A DNA stretch of 35,753 nt from an uncultured Clostridia bacterium (GTDB lineage Bacteria > Bacillota > Clostridia > Oscillospirales > Ruminococcaceae): positions 1 through 35,753 of the forward strand of contig CANEHP010000002.1 of the NCBI GenBank assembly GCA_947427325.1, given 5' to 3'. This document shows, one piece after another, positions 1 to 8,998 of this stretch. The translations under genes were made by a program, and so were the position numbers. The notes below the pieces were generated by a model, which saw only the letters and a program-made list of their open reading frames with translations, had not been told where the DNA came from and searched no databases. Numbering within the stretch: position 1 is the stretch's first letter; every line of letters starts with the position of its first letter.

Positions 1-55
1 GACAAAATTTGCTCGAAAATCTGCGCACCATTCCTATGAGAACAAGTTCTTATTT
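1..55. repeat. Truncated end of a MITE-like repeat (shared with 33601-33766 and about 11041-11082)
   Basis: tgctcgaaaatctgcgcaccattcctatgagaacaagttctta here vs tgctcgaaaatccgcacaccattcctatcggaacagcttcta at about 33724-33765; cut by the window edge. Confidence 0.6.
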
Positions 56-78
56 GCCATTTTTTATACTTTTGGGAA

Positions 79-282
79 TTGACGGTTTACAGTTGACGGT
101 TGAGGCGTCGGATTCGCCGACGGATTTGAAATTTTACGTTTTTGCCGACATTTCAAGCCGTTACTTTAAAAAAATTCCACATTCGCACAGGCGATAAGAC
201 CGACTGATGATATTTAAAATCGGCGAAGCCGTTCCGCAACCGTCAACTGTCAACCGTCAACTGTAAACTGTCAACTTTTAAC
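79..282. repeat. Inverted repeat pair bounding a ~200-bp non-coding element downstream of relA
   Basis: ttgacggtttacagttgacggttg at ~79-105; caaccgtcaactgtcaaccgtcaactgtaaactgtcaa at ~239-277 is its reverse complement, with extra internal copies. Confidence 0.6.
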
Positions 283-318
283 AACCCCTCGGAATCGGTA
301 TAAGCCGCACTCCCGCCT

Positions 319-2493
319 TTATTTTCCCGTTCTCTCCACCGAAACAACTCCCTCGATCTTTTTCAGCTTTACAATTATATTTTTAAGCTGCTCTACTCCG
401 CTTATTTCCATTGTAAGAGATATATTGGCATTTCCGTTTTTTAAATTATGAGCGTTCATCTCGTGAATGGGAATACGGCTGGCGGCTATCGCCAGGGTTA
501 TATCGGCGGCAAGTGCGGTTCTGTCCTGCGCCACAATATCAAGGGTGGCCTGATAGGTCGCTTTCTGTCCGCTTGCCCATTTTACGTTAATCCAGCGGTC
601 GTCGTTGGCAGGGTTCTTTTTCTGATCCTCAACGTTTTTACAGTCCGCCTTGTGCACCGATACGCCGAAGCCCCTTGTAACAAAGCCCACTATATCGTCG
701 CCGGGCAACGGGTTGCAGCATTTGGCAAATCTTACCTCGCAGCTGCTTATGCCGTCTACGATAACTCCGCTGCTTTGCTTTTTCGCAATGGTGCTGCTGA
801 TCGCTTCGGCTATTTCCATGCCCGTTTGAGGATTTTCCGCAGGCTTTTGCAGCTTAAGGTAATCCTCCTTGGTCTTTTGCATAATCTTGCTCAGCATTAC
901 TCCGCCGTACCCTATTGCGGCGTAAAAATCATCTACATTTTCAAAATGCTGTCTTTTGGCTATCTGCTTAATAAATTCTTCATCAAGGGGAATGCCGCTG
1001 CGTTTCATTTCTGCGTCAAAGGCGGATTTTCCCCTGACGATATTTTCTCCCCTGCATTCTCTTTTAAACCACGCCCTTATCTTTGCCTTGGCCTCATTGG
1101 TCTTGGCTATATCCAGCCAGTTGCGGTTCGGTCCGTAATTGGGGCTGTTGGTGGTCATTATCTCAACAATATCCCCGGTTTTAAGCTGATAGTCGAAGGT
1201 AGCCATTCTGCCCCTTACCTTTGCTCCCGTCATACGGTTGCCCACCTGAGTATGAATGGAATAGGCAAAATCTATAACGGTAGAACCCACGGGAAGCGTT
1301 ACAACATCGCCCTTGGGGGTAAACACATATACATCGTCCGGGGCAAGGTCAACCTTTACCGCCTCGGCAATCTGCTCAACATCGTCAGCCTCCTGCTGCT
1401 GGTCGAGAATTTGTCTTATCCAGTCAAAGCGCTTTTCTCCCGCTACCTTGCCGTTAAGTCCCGCCTTATATTTCCAATGGGCGGCGACGCCGTACTGGGC
1501 GGTATTATGCATTTCAACGGTACGGATCTGCACCTCAAAGGGTACGCCCTCTCTGCCGATAACGGTGGTGTGAAGGGATTGATAGCGGTTAGGCTTGGGG
1601 GTTGCAATATAGTCCTTGAAGCGGTAGGGAATAGGTCTGAACATATCGTGTATTACGCCTAAAACATTGTAGCATTCCACAATGGTATGCACAATAACTC
1701 TTACCGCATAAATATCGTAAATTTCCTCAAAATTTTTGCCCTTGACATACACCTTTTTATAAATGCTGTAAATGCTTTTAACCCGCCCCTCGATAACGGG
1801 GGAAGGCTGTATATCGGTAATTCTTTCCGAAATTCTTCTTTTTATTGTATCAATAAAGCTTTCGCCCTTGTCCTTTCGTGCGTTTAAGGCGTTCTGCACC
1901 TCCTTGTAGCCGTAGGGGTCAAGGTAATAAAGCGCCATATCCTCCATTTCCTCTTTGATATCATACATACCGAGGCGGTGAGCGATGGGCGCATAAAAGC
2001 TCATGGTTTCAAGAGAAGTTTTTCGCTGCTTTTCGGGGGGACGGCAGGCAAGGGTTCGCATATTATGCAGTCTGTCCGCAAGCTTTATAATTATCACTCG
2101 AATATCCTTGCTCATAGCCATAAGGATCTTCCTGATATTTTCCGCCTGCTGTTCCTCCTTTGTATTTAACGGCACCTGACCTATCTTTGTAACTCCGTCC
2201 ACCATAAGAGCCACATCTTCGCCGAATTTTTTCCTTATGGTGTCAAGATCGACTCCCGTGTCCTCCACCACGTCGTGAAGCAGGGCGGCGCAAAGGGTAT
2301 CGGTATCCATACACATTTCAAGAAGAATATACGCCACAGCCACAGGGTGAGAAATATAAGGCTCGCCGCTGGTGCGCACCTGTCCCCTGTGAGCCTTTTC
2401 GGCAAATTCGTAGGCTGCTTCTATTTTATTCAGATCATACTGCTTTTCTCCGCTTCTGATACGATCGGTAAGCAGTTCTATTGTATAGATCAT
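319..2493 (-). CDS. relA: Bifunctional (p)ppGpp synthetase/hydrolase, RelA/SpoT family
   Basis: 724 aa; HD motif (LLHDVVEDTG), RelA_SpoT domain (YQSLHTTV), TGS (DVYVFTPKGDVVTLPVGSTVIDFAY), C-terminal ACT-like region. Confidence 0.95.
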   Translation of the reverse strand: MIYTIELLTDRIRSGEKQYDLNKIEAAYEFAEKAHRGQVRTSGEPYISHPVAVAYILLEMCMDTDTLCAALLHDVVEDTGVDLDTIRKKFGEDVALMVDGVTKIGQVPLNTKEEQQAENIRKILMAMSKDIRVIIIKLADRLHNMRTLACRPPEKQRKTSLETMSFYAPIAHRLGMYDIKEEMEDMALYYLDPYGYKEVQNALNARKDKGESFIDTIKRRISERITDIQPSPVIEGRVKSIYSIYKKVYVKGKNFEEIYDIYAVRVIVHTIVECYNVLGVIHDMFRPIPYRFKDYIATPKPNRYQSLHTTVIGREGVPFEVQIRTVEMHNTAQYGVAAHWKYKAGLNGKVAGEKRFDWIRQILDQQQEADDVEQIAEAVKVDLAPDDVYVFTPKGDVVTLPVGSTVIDFAYSIHTQVGNRMTGAKVRGRMATFDYQLKTGDIVEIMTTNSPNYGPNRNWLDIAKTNEAKAKIRAWFKRECRGENIVRGKSAFDAEMKRSGIPLDEEFIKQIAKRQHFENVDDFYAAIGYGGVMLSKIMQKTKEDYLKLQKPAENPQTGMEIAEAISSTIAKKQSSGVIVDGISSCEVRFAKCCNPLPGDDIVGFVTRGFGVSVHKADCKNVEDQKKNPANDDRWINVKWASGQKATYQATLDIVAQDRTALAADITLAIAASRIPIHEMNAHNLKNGNANISLTMEISGVEQLKNIIVKLKKIEGVVSVERTGK

Positions 2494-2500
2494 TGTCAGT

Positions 2501-2632
2501 TCCTCGCTTCGGCTTCTCTCTTTCGGTTCTTCGCTTGGGCTTCTCTCTTTCGGTTCTTCGCTTCGATTTCTCTCTTGTCAATTTCTCGCTTCGACTTCTC
2601 TCTTGTCGATTCCTCACTTCAGCTTCTCCCTT
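2501..2632 (-). repeat. Degenerate ~27-bp tandem repeat (about 5 units) spanning the recJ stop and the relA 5' region
   Basis: Plus-strand units of the type tcttcgcttcggcttctctctttcggt; the recJ TGA (2614-2616) lies in one unit and the relA SD (gaggaa) in another. Confidence 0.8.
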
Positions 2633-4635
2633 AGCCGCAGGATAAAGGGGCAGTGCTCCAAATCCGCTTTTCCTGTGGGATTTTGCAGGATTACGGCGTT
2701 CTCAAACTCGTTTATTTTCATAAGTCCCACACTTGCAAACAAATCAAGGGTAATTCTGAACATACAGTAATTTATTCCCACAGCGTATGCCATATCCGCA
2801 CAGGAGGAAAGGCAGGAATTTCCCTTTACCATATCGTAAACCGTTTTTTGAACCTCTCTGTTTGGGATAACTCTTTTTGCAAGGGCGGGATTTATAGGCT
2901 CGTTAAGGCACAAGCTTTCGTAAGCGTTTTCGGCGGCAAAAAATCTGTCCTGATTAAAGCCGCTGCGGCGGATATCGCTCAGTCTTAGGTTCACCGAACG
3001 GCTGCCGTTATATTCATTGATTTCCGCCGTAACCAGCAAATCTGCCCTGTCTCCCTCCTTATAGCCAAAGCCGTCGTATGTAGAGGAAAAGTTGACCACC
3101 TTAAAATCCCTGCCGCCGATTTCAGCGGTAAAGGCTACATATTTTCCCTCCTTGAGAGATTTTAAGCCCTTTATTTTTGCGCCGCCTATATGAAATACAG
3201 GAGAGGGATTTCCTTCTCCAAAGGGCTGAAAATACTCTAAGCTTTCTATGTTTTCCAAAGTAAGCTCATCTGCGGAAAGGGAAGCCTCCGCCATTATTAT
3301 ATCCCTTGGCATAACGGGATTATGCTTACCCGCATACCGGTTTACGGCTTTTATAAAGTCGGGGATTTTTGCGGTTTCAAGGGTAAAGCCTGCCGCCTTG
3401 TTATGACCACCGAATCTTATAAGCAAATCCGACAGCTCCGTAAGCATTTCAAAAAGGGAAAAGCCTTCTACGCTTCTTGCGCTGCCCCGTGCCGTTTCTC
3501 CCTCCTCGGTAATAACAAGAACGGGCTTTCCGAATTTATTCAGCAGCTTTGAAGCCACAATTCCTATTACGCCGTGCCGCCAGCCCTTTCCGCTGATTAC
3601 GAGAACTCTGTTTTTTATGATAAGGGGGCTTTCGTCTATCTGCCTGCTTATCTCCGACAAAATGGCTTTTTCCTCCTCCTGCCGCTGAAAATTAAGCACA
3701 CTGAGGTTTTCCGCCATTTTGTTGTACATAAGGGGATTATCGCACAGAAACAGCTCCGCCGCTTCCTTGGGGTGAGAAAATCTTCCCGCTGCATTTATTC
3801 TCGGGCATATGGTAAAGGCTGCCGTACCTGAGGGAATTTCATCGTCCTCGTGAATGCCGCACTGTCTCAGCAGTGCGATAAGACCGCCGTTTTCCGAGTA
3901 GTTAAGACCTTGCAGTCCCTGCTTTACTATAATTCTGTTTTCTCCCGTAAGGGGAACTAAGTCTCCCACCGTGCCTATGGCGGCAAAATCTCCCCAATTT
4001 TCCATAACGCTGTCTATATCGTTTTCCAACGCCATAACAAGCTTTAAGGCAACTCCGCAGCCCGCCAGCTCCTTGCATTTGCTGAAATCGTCGGGTCGGT
4101 GGGGGTCGATTACCGCTTTGGCGGCGGGAAGCACGTCGGGTACTTGGTGGTGGTCGGTTATTATTAAATCTATGTTTTTTTCCTGTAAATATCTTGCTTC
4201 CTTTGCCGCAGAAATGCCGTTATCTACTGTAATAATAAGCTGAGTGCCGTTTTCCGCAAGATAATCTATGGCTTTTTTATTAAGTCCGTAGCCCTCGTCA
4301 CGGCTCGGAATATACCAATCTACCTCTGCGCCCATAGCTTCAAGGTAGTTGTAAAGAATTACGGTAGCGGTAATTCCGTCGCAGTCATAGTCGCCGTAAA
4401 CGGTGATTTTATCGCCGTTGTCCATAGCCTGCTCTATATACTTTTTTGCCTTATCCATATCCGCAATTTCCATGGGATCGGAAATGCGGCTGCCGTTAAA
4501 AAAATCCTCTGCGCCTTCTCTGTCTGTTATCCCACGGTTAAGCAGCAGCTTTGCCACAAATTCGCTTAAGCCTGTTTCGCCCGCTAACTTTTTTACAGCA
4601 GAGCTGTCCTGCTGTTTTATTTCCCATTTTTTCAT
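2614..4635 (-). CDS. recJ: Single-stranded-DNA-specific exonuclease RecJ
   Basis: DHH motifs (YGDYDCDGITATVILYNYL, IITDHHQ), DHHA1 region (RFGGHNKAAGFTLE). Start set to internal ATG (MKKWEIK); the ORF-track TTG start at 4692 lies within a few nt of the inferred TSS. Confidence 0.93.
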   Translation of the reverse strand: MKKWEIKQQDSSAVKKLAGETGLSEFVAKLLLNRGITDREGAEDFFNGSRISDPMEIADMDKAKKYIEQAMDNGDKITVYGDYDCDGITATVILYNYLEAMGAEVDWYIPSRDEGYGLNKKAIDYLAENGTQLIITVDNGISAAKEARYLQEKNIDLIITDHHQVPDVLPAAKAVIDPHRPDDFSKCKELAGCGVALKLVMALENDIDSVMENWGDFAAIGTVGDLVPLTGENRIIVKQGLQGLNYSENGGLIALLRQCGIHEDDEIPSGTAAFTICPRINAAGRFSHPKEAAELFLCDNPLMYNKMAENLSVLNFQRQEEEKAILSEISRQIDESPLIIKNRVLVISGKGWRHGVIGIVASKLLNKFGKPVLVITEEGETARGSARSVEGFSLFEMLTELSDLLIRFGGHNKAAGFTLETAKIPDFIKAVNRYAGKHNPVMPRDIIMAEASLSADELTLENIESLEYFQPFGEGNPSPVFHIGGAKIKGLKSLKEGKYVAFTAEIGGRDFKVVNFSSTYDGFGYKEGDRADLLVTAEINEYNGSRSVNLRLSDIRRSGFNQDRFFAAENAYESLCLNEPINPALAKRVIPNREVQKTVYDMVKGNSCLSSCADMAYAVGINYCMFRITLDLFASVGLMKINEFENAVILQNPTGKADLEHCPFILRLREKLK

Positions 4636-4703
4636 ATTTAAAACCCGTCTTGTTGTATTGTTTTTTCTGTATATTACCTTTGTTTTATTCAATAGATAAT
4701 ATC

Positions 4704-4731
4704 ATTATACTACTTTTGCGGGATTTGTCAA
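4704..4731 (-). promoter_or_regulatory. SigA-type promoter for recJ-relA
   Basis: Minus strand TTGACA-16 bp-TATAAT (plus: attata 4704-4709, tgtcaa 4726-4731). Confidence 0.75.
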
Positions 4732-4771
4732 ACTTTTAATAATGTTACGGAATTTTTATTAAAACACAAAC

Positions 4772-5020
4772 TCACCTTTCATCATCTTCAAAAGAAAATT
4801 CATTAAGCTCCTTGAAATCCAAAAGCTCCGCCAAGGTCATATTCAAGGCGTTGGCAATTTTATGCAGACTTCTTACAGTAGGATTTTTAGAGTTGCCCTG
4901 AATGATATTATCTATGGTGGATTGCCTTACATCGCTCATTATGGCTAATTTGTTAATTGAAATATGCCTTTTTGAACAAAGACTCTTTATCCGCATTGAA
5001 TACAACTCCGAATATTGCAT
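4772..5020 (-). CDS. XRE-family HTH transcriptional regulator
   Basis: MQYSELYSMRIKSLCSKRHISINKLAIMSDVRQSTIDNIIQGNSKNPTVRSLHKIANALNMTLAELLDF is a typical HTH_3 domain. Start at 5020 preferred over 5053 because of an AGAGG SD about 10 nt upstream. Confidence 0.9.
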   Translation of the reverse strand: MQYSELYSMRIKSLCSKRHISINKLAIMSDVRQSTIDNIIQGNSKNPTVRSLHKIANALNMTLAELLDFKELNEFSFEDDER

Positions 5021-5044
5021 TTTATAATTACCTCTTTGTAATGT

Positions 5045-5160
5045 ATTACTCATAAATGGGTTAATTTAATAATGATGCCAAAACAAAGCATTATTAACCA
5101 TACATGGGTTGACAAATACAAAAAATTATTATAAAATATTATTACCCATATATAGGTAAT
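5045..5160 (+). promoter_or_regulatory. Divergent control region: promoter TTGACA-17-TAAAAT (5109-5137) with three operator-like near-palindromes
   Basis: TTGACA 5109-5114, TAAAAT 5132-5137; related dyads around 5045-5065 (tactcataaatgggtta), 5096-5112 (taaccatacatgggttga) and 5142-5159 (ttacccatatataggtaa). Confidence 0.7.
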
Positions 5161-5180
5161 AATATTTAGAGAGGTATGAT

Positions 5181-5591
5181 ATGAAATCTTGTACATTTAT
5201 TGGTCATAGAGATGCATCAGAAGAAATAAAGCCGTTAATAAAACAAACGATTATAAATTTAATAGAAAAAGAAAGGGTTACTGATTTTTATGTAGGAAAC
5301 CACGGAAATTTTGATAGATGGGTATACAGCACACTTAAAGAAATAAGTGAAGAATATGGCAATATATATTATACAGTAGTTCTTGCCTATTTGCCGAACA
5401 AAAAGGAAGATGTTATTTATAAAAATACCACATACCCCGAAGGAATAGAAACAACTCCTAAGAAATTTGCAATTTCATTTAGAAATAAATGGATGATTAA
5501 CAACTCAGACATTATTGTTGCCTATGTTAGGCATTCTTACGGAGGAGCAGCACAGTTTCTCAAATATGCAAAAAACCAAAAGAAAATATAA
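5181..5591 (+). CDS. SLOG-like (Rossmann-fold nucleotide-binding) hypothetical protein
   Basis: N-terminal CTFIGHRDA, YVGNHGNFD, and C-terminal NSDIIVAYVRHSYGGAAQF, typical of small Firmicute SLOG/DUF1273-like proteins. Confidence 0.65.
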   Translation: MKSCTFIGHRDASEEIKPLIKQTIINLIEKERVTDFYVGNHGNFDRWVYSTLKEISEEYGNIYYTVVLAYLPNKKEDVIYKNTTYPEGIETTPKKFAISFRNKWMINNSDIIVAYVRHSYGGAAQFLKYAKNQKKI

Positions 5592-5616
5592 TCAATCTCG
5601 CTGAAATAAATTTATA

Positions 5617-5770
5617 ATAATAGGACTTGTTTGAAAAATCAAAAGCACCGCCTTTTTGCCCCCAAACGGTCATCTTCTGCGTCAAAGAATCCACTGCGGT
5701 TTTTCCTTGAAGCTAACCGGTTTGTGGCAAAAAGTCGGCACTTCCCCTATTTTCAAACAAGCCCTATTAT
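5617..5770. mobile_element. MITE-like element with long (~50 bp) imperfect terminal inverted repeats
   Basis: ataataggacttgtttgaaaaatcaaaagcaccgcctttttgcccccaaacgg vs reverse complement of the right end ataatagggcttgtttgaaaataggggaagtgccgactttttgccacaaaccgg; no convincing ORF. Confidence 0.75.
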
Positions 5771-5820
5771 ATTGTCCTGCGAGGTTATCCTCACACGGTA
5801 AAAAGTTTTTTTACAGTCCC

Positions 5821-6792
5821 TTATTCCTTCTTTCCCGACCTTGCATCTTCCCCCACAATATGAACATCAACCTGATTAAAGGGAATGGTAATTCCATGTT
5901 CGATAAACGCTGCCCGTATCTGTTCCATAAGGTCAAAATACAAGGTCCAATAATCCTCTGTTCTGCACCACGCCCTGACTGCAATAACGATTGCGCTGCT
6001 GCCATGCTCCTTTATGCGCACAAAAAGCTCCATGTCCTTTAAAACCGACGGGTTATTTTCCAGCACGTCAAGAATAATTTTCTTAGCCTTTGGAAAATCA
6101 TCATCATAGGAAATGGCTATTGCCAGATCGGTGCGGCGCATTTCGTTGCCGTCGTTATTGATAATCGTTGCGTTTACCGCCTGACCGTTAGGCACGAATA
6201 TGGCTTGATTGGTAAGGGAATTAAGACGTGTGTGAAGCAGGGATATATGGGATACCGTACCCTCAACTCCGTTAGTGCTGATATAATCTCCTATTTTAAA
6301 GGGCTTTGTTATCATCAGCAGAAAGCCCCCCGCAACATTGGCAAGGGAGTCCTGAAGGGCAAGTCCTATAGCTACTCCCGCCGTGCCTATTACGGTGATT
6401 ATTGAGGTAACGGGTATTCCCAATATACTGAGCACTACGGTTACAAGCAAGGTATACAGCACTATTTTAACTATCTGCATAGTGAACTTTGTAACCGTAA
6501 GCTCTAACTTTGTCTTACTAAGTCCCTTTGACAGCAGCTTCAAAGTCAGCTTTGTAATCAATGCTCCCACTGTCAGAATTACTATTGCAAGAATTATGGT
6601 AGGTATTGCGGCAACTACGGAATCCAAAAGACCCTTAAAAAAACTGCCTATTTCGGACAGCGTTTCCTCGGGCTTTTCCGTAAGATTATGAACGGCGTCG
6701 TTCAGCGTGGGTATGTCGGTTGCGCCTGCTGTTAATGCTTCGGCGGCGCTTACCGCTTGGGAGGCTGTTAGGAGGGTGTGGCAGATATTCAT
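5821..6792 (-). CDS. MscS-family small-conductance mechanosensitive channel
   Basis: VIGTAGVAIGLALQDSLANVAGGFLLMITKPFKIGDYI is the MscS pore/beta-domain signature. Confidence 0.93.
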   Translation of the reverse strand: MNICHTLLTASQAVSAAEALTAGATDIPTLNDAVHNLTEKPEETLSEIGSFFKGLLDSVVAAIPTIILAIVILTVGALITKLTLKLLSKGLSKTKLELTVTKFTMQIVKIVLYTLLVTVVLSILGIPVTSIITVIGTAGVAIGLALQDSLANVAGGFLLMITKPFKIGDYISTNGVEGTVSHISLLHTRLNSLTNQAIFVPNGQAVNATIINNDGNEMRRTDLAIAISYDDDFPKAKKIILDVLENNPSVLKDMELFVRIKEHGSSAIVIAVRAWCRTEDYWTLYFDLMEQIRAAFIEHGITIPFNQVDVHIVGEDARSGKKE

Positions 6793-6869
6793 ATAAACTC
6801 CTGTACAAAATATAAAAGTTTACGGTTTTTCGGCAAATGCCGTAAAAATAGGCAAACACTGTAAAAACA

Positions 6870-6897
6870 ACAGCTCCCCGCCTATGCAGGGAGCTGT
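6870..6897 (-). terminator. Rho-independent terminator of the cmk-ispH/S1 operon
   Basis: Perfect 9-bp stem ACAGCTCCC/GGGAGCTGT, followed on the minus strand by ttgtttttac. Confidence 0.8.
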
Positions 6898-6910
6898 AAT
6901 TATACAAAAA

Positions 6911-8998
6911 TTATTCTTCTTCCGAAACGGTTTCCTCGTCAGCTTCCTCAGGGTCGTTTTCATCGGAATCGGCAGCCTGCTCTTCAAGCAATTCCTTGAT
7001 GGAAAGGCTTACTCTGTTCTTTTCCTGATCAATTTCGGTGATCTTAGCCTCTACAACCTGTCCTACCGTAAGGTACTGAGCAACATTTGTAACTCTGTCA
7101 AGGCTGATCTGGCTGATATGGATAAGGCCGTCAACGCCGGGGATAATCTGAGCAAATGCACCGAAGGGAGTGATGCTTACTATTTGCACCTTTACCACAT
7201 CATCAACTGCAAATTCGGCAAGGAACTTTGTCCAAGGGTTATCATCGGGGTTCTTTGCGCCAAGGCTTACCCGCTTTTTCTCGGGATCGTAGCTCTTAAC
7301 GTAAACCTCAAGCTTATCGCCTACGGAAACTACTTCCTTAGGATGCTTGATCCTGTTCCATGTCAGCTCGGAGGAATGAACCATTCCGTCTACTCCGCCA
7401 AGGTCAACAAAGACGCCGTAGCTCTCCATGGACTTGACCTCGCCCACATACCTCTTGCCAACCTCGATTTCAGACCAGAATTTCTCCTTAAGCGCGTCGC
7501 TTTCCTCCTTAGCAGCGTTTCTGATAGAGCCTACTACCTTTCCCCTGCCCTCGGAAACTTCGATTATCTTAAGCTTAACTTCCTTTTTAAGCAATGCTTC
7601 GAGCTTCTTTGCAAGCTCCTCGGGATTTTCGGGCTGTTCTCCTCTTCTTCCTCTGGAAATTCCCGTGTGAGACGCAGGAACAAATACTCTTGTGCCCTCG
7701 CAGGAAACGATTACGCCGCCCTTAACAACATTGGTAACAACTCCCGTAACGGTGGTGTTGCTTGTGCAGGCTTCGGCAAGCTTTTCAAGACCTGCCGCTG
7801 CGTCGACACGCTTTTTGGAAAGATACACTATGCCGTCCTGATCGTTAATGCTGGTAACAACACATTCGATCTCATCGCCGGGCTTAACTGCGTCCTTGGG
7901 AAGCGTACCGGGTGTGGCGGTCAGCTCGTCTGCGGGTATGTAGCCGCTGTGCTTTGTGCCGATGTCTACAATAGCTTCGGTATTGTTGACAGCTACAACA
8001 TAAGCCTTTACCCTATTCCCTATATATACTCTTTTAAAGGTTTTGTCAACCTCCGCCATGAAATCGATATCCATTTCATCGTTCTTTGTGATTTCGCTCA
8101 TATACCTATGAACCTCCTTAATTTTGCCGTAGGGAGTAGACGCCCCGGCGGTAATACCTATGTTAATATCTCGAACCTGTTTTTTTGAAACACGGTCGGA
8201 TAACACAGCCATAATTTCGTCTGCCGAAAGCTCTTCTGCGCTTTCGGCAAAAAAAGTTTTACAGTGCTTTTGGCAAATCTCTGCAAGCTTGGCGGTATTG
8301 CTGCTTTTTCTCCCGCCTACAACAATCATTAAATCGCAGTTTGAAGCCAATTCTTCCGCTTCATTTTGCCGACAGGTAGTCGCTCTACATATTGTATCAA
8401 AAATTTTTAAATTTGTACAGTGCTTTTTAACAATTTTTTTATATTCTATCCATTTTGACAATTTACCTGTGGTTTGTGATAGGAAAATTAGTGGATTTTG
8501 CACAAAAGAAGCTTCGTTTTTCGCTAAATTTTCAATATCCTCGGCAGAGTTCACAACCGCCGCCTTAGTAAGGCAATGCCCTACTATGCCTTTAACCTCG
8601 GGGTGAGAGGGATCTCCCGCAATAAGAACATTGGCACCCTTTCCGCTTTCCTCCTCCACAATTTTGTGGATTTTTACCACCTTCGGACAGGTTGCGTCAA
8701 TATAGTCGATATTTTGTCGAATAAGCTCGTCATATACCCGTTGCGCCACTCCGTGACTTCTTATGATAACGGGCTTATTTTCCTTTATCTCATCAAGACT
8801 GTCAACGGCGTAAACTCCTTTATTCTCCAGATCCTTTATTACAAAGGGATTGTGGATAAGCTGCCCTAATGTATATCCGCCGCCTGCTTCGGCTAATTTT
8901 TCCGCTTCGCTTACGGCTCTTTTTACACCGAAGCAAAAGCCCGCAGTTTTGGCCGTTATAATGTTAATATTCATATTTTTATTTAAAAAACAGGTCAT
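6911..8998 (-). CDS. ispH: Bifunctional 4-hydroxy-3-methylbut-2-enyl diphosphate reductase (IspH) / S1 RNA-binding domain protein
   Basis: N-term IspH (AGFCFGVKRAVSEAE, SHGV, FLSQTT, CRATTCRQ); C-term several S1 domains (GKRYVGEVKSMESYGVFVDLGGVDGMVHSSEL etc). Start may be 8974. Confidence 0.94.
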   Translation of the reverse strand: MTCFLNKNMNINIITAKTAGFCFGVKRAVSEAEKLAEAGGGYTLGQLIHNPFVIKDLENKGVYAVDSLDEIKENKPVIIRSHGVAQRVYDELIRQNIDYIDATCPKVVKIHKIVEEESGKGANVLIAGDPSHPEVKGIVGHCLTKAAVVNSAEDIENLAKNEASFVQNPLIFLSQTTGKLSKWIEYKKIVKKHCTNLKIFDTICRATTCRQNEAEELASNCDLMIVVGGRKSSNTAKLAEICQKHCKTFFAESAEELSADEIMAVLSDRVSKKQVRDINIGITAGASTPYGKIKEVHRYMSEITKNDEMDIDFMAEVDKTFKRVYIGNRVKAYVVAVNNTEAIVDIGTKHSGYIPADELTATPGTLPKDAVKPGDEIECVVTSINDQDGIVYLSKKRVDAAAGLEKLAEACTSNTTVTGVVTNVVKGGVIVSCEGTRVFVPASHTGISRGRRGEQPENPEELAKKLEALLKKEVKLKIIEVSEGRGKVVGSIRNAAKEESDALKEKFWSEIEVGKRYVGEVKSMESYGVFVDLGGVDGMVHSSELTWNRIKHPKEVVSVGDKLEVYVKSYDPEKKRVSLGAKNPDDNPWTKFLAEFAVDDVVKVQIVSITPFGAFAQIIPGVDGLIHISQISLDRVTNVAQYLTVGQVVEAKITEIDQEKNRVSLSIKELLEEQAADSDENDPEEADEETVSEEE

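Noticed and set aside
448-1662. 404-aa plus-strand ORF
   Set aside because: Antisense to relA; composition typical of shadow ORFs and no recognisable domain.
2435-2617. 60-aa Arg/Lys/Glu-rich ORF MRNRQERSRSEKLTREKSKRR...
   Set aside because: Translation of the tandem repeat, running into relA out of frame; more likely a repeat artefact than a gene.
5656-6042. 128-aa plus-strand ORF
   Set aside because: Overlaps the MITE and the antisense of mscS; no support.
6884-8188. 434-aa plus-strand ORF
   Set aside because: Antisense to the S1 domains of ispH-S1; shadow ORF from codon bias.
6911-8998. ispH-S1 fusion as a novel architecture
   Set aside because: This bifunctional fusion is already known and common in Clostridia.
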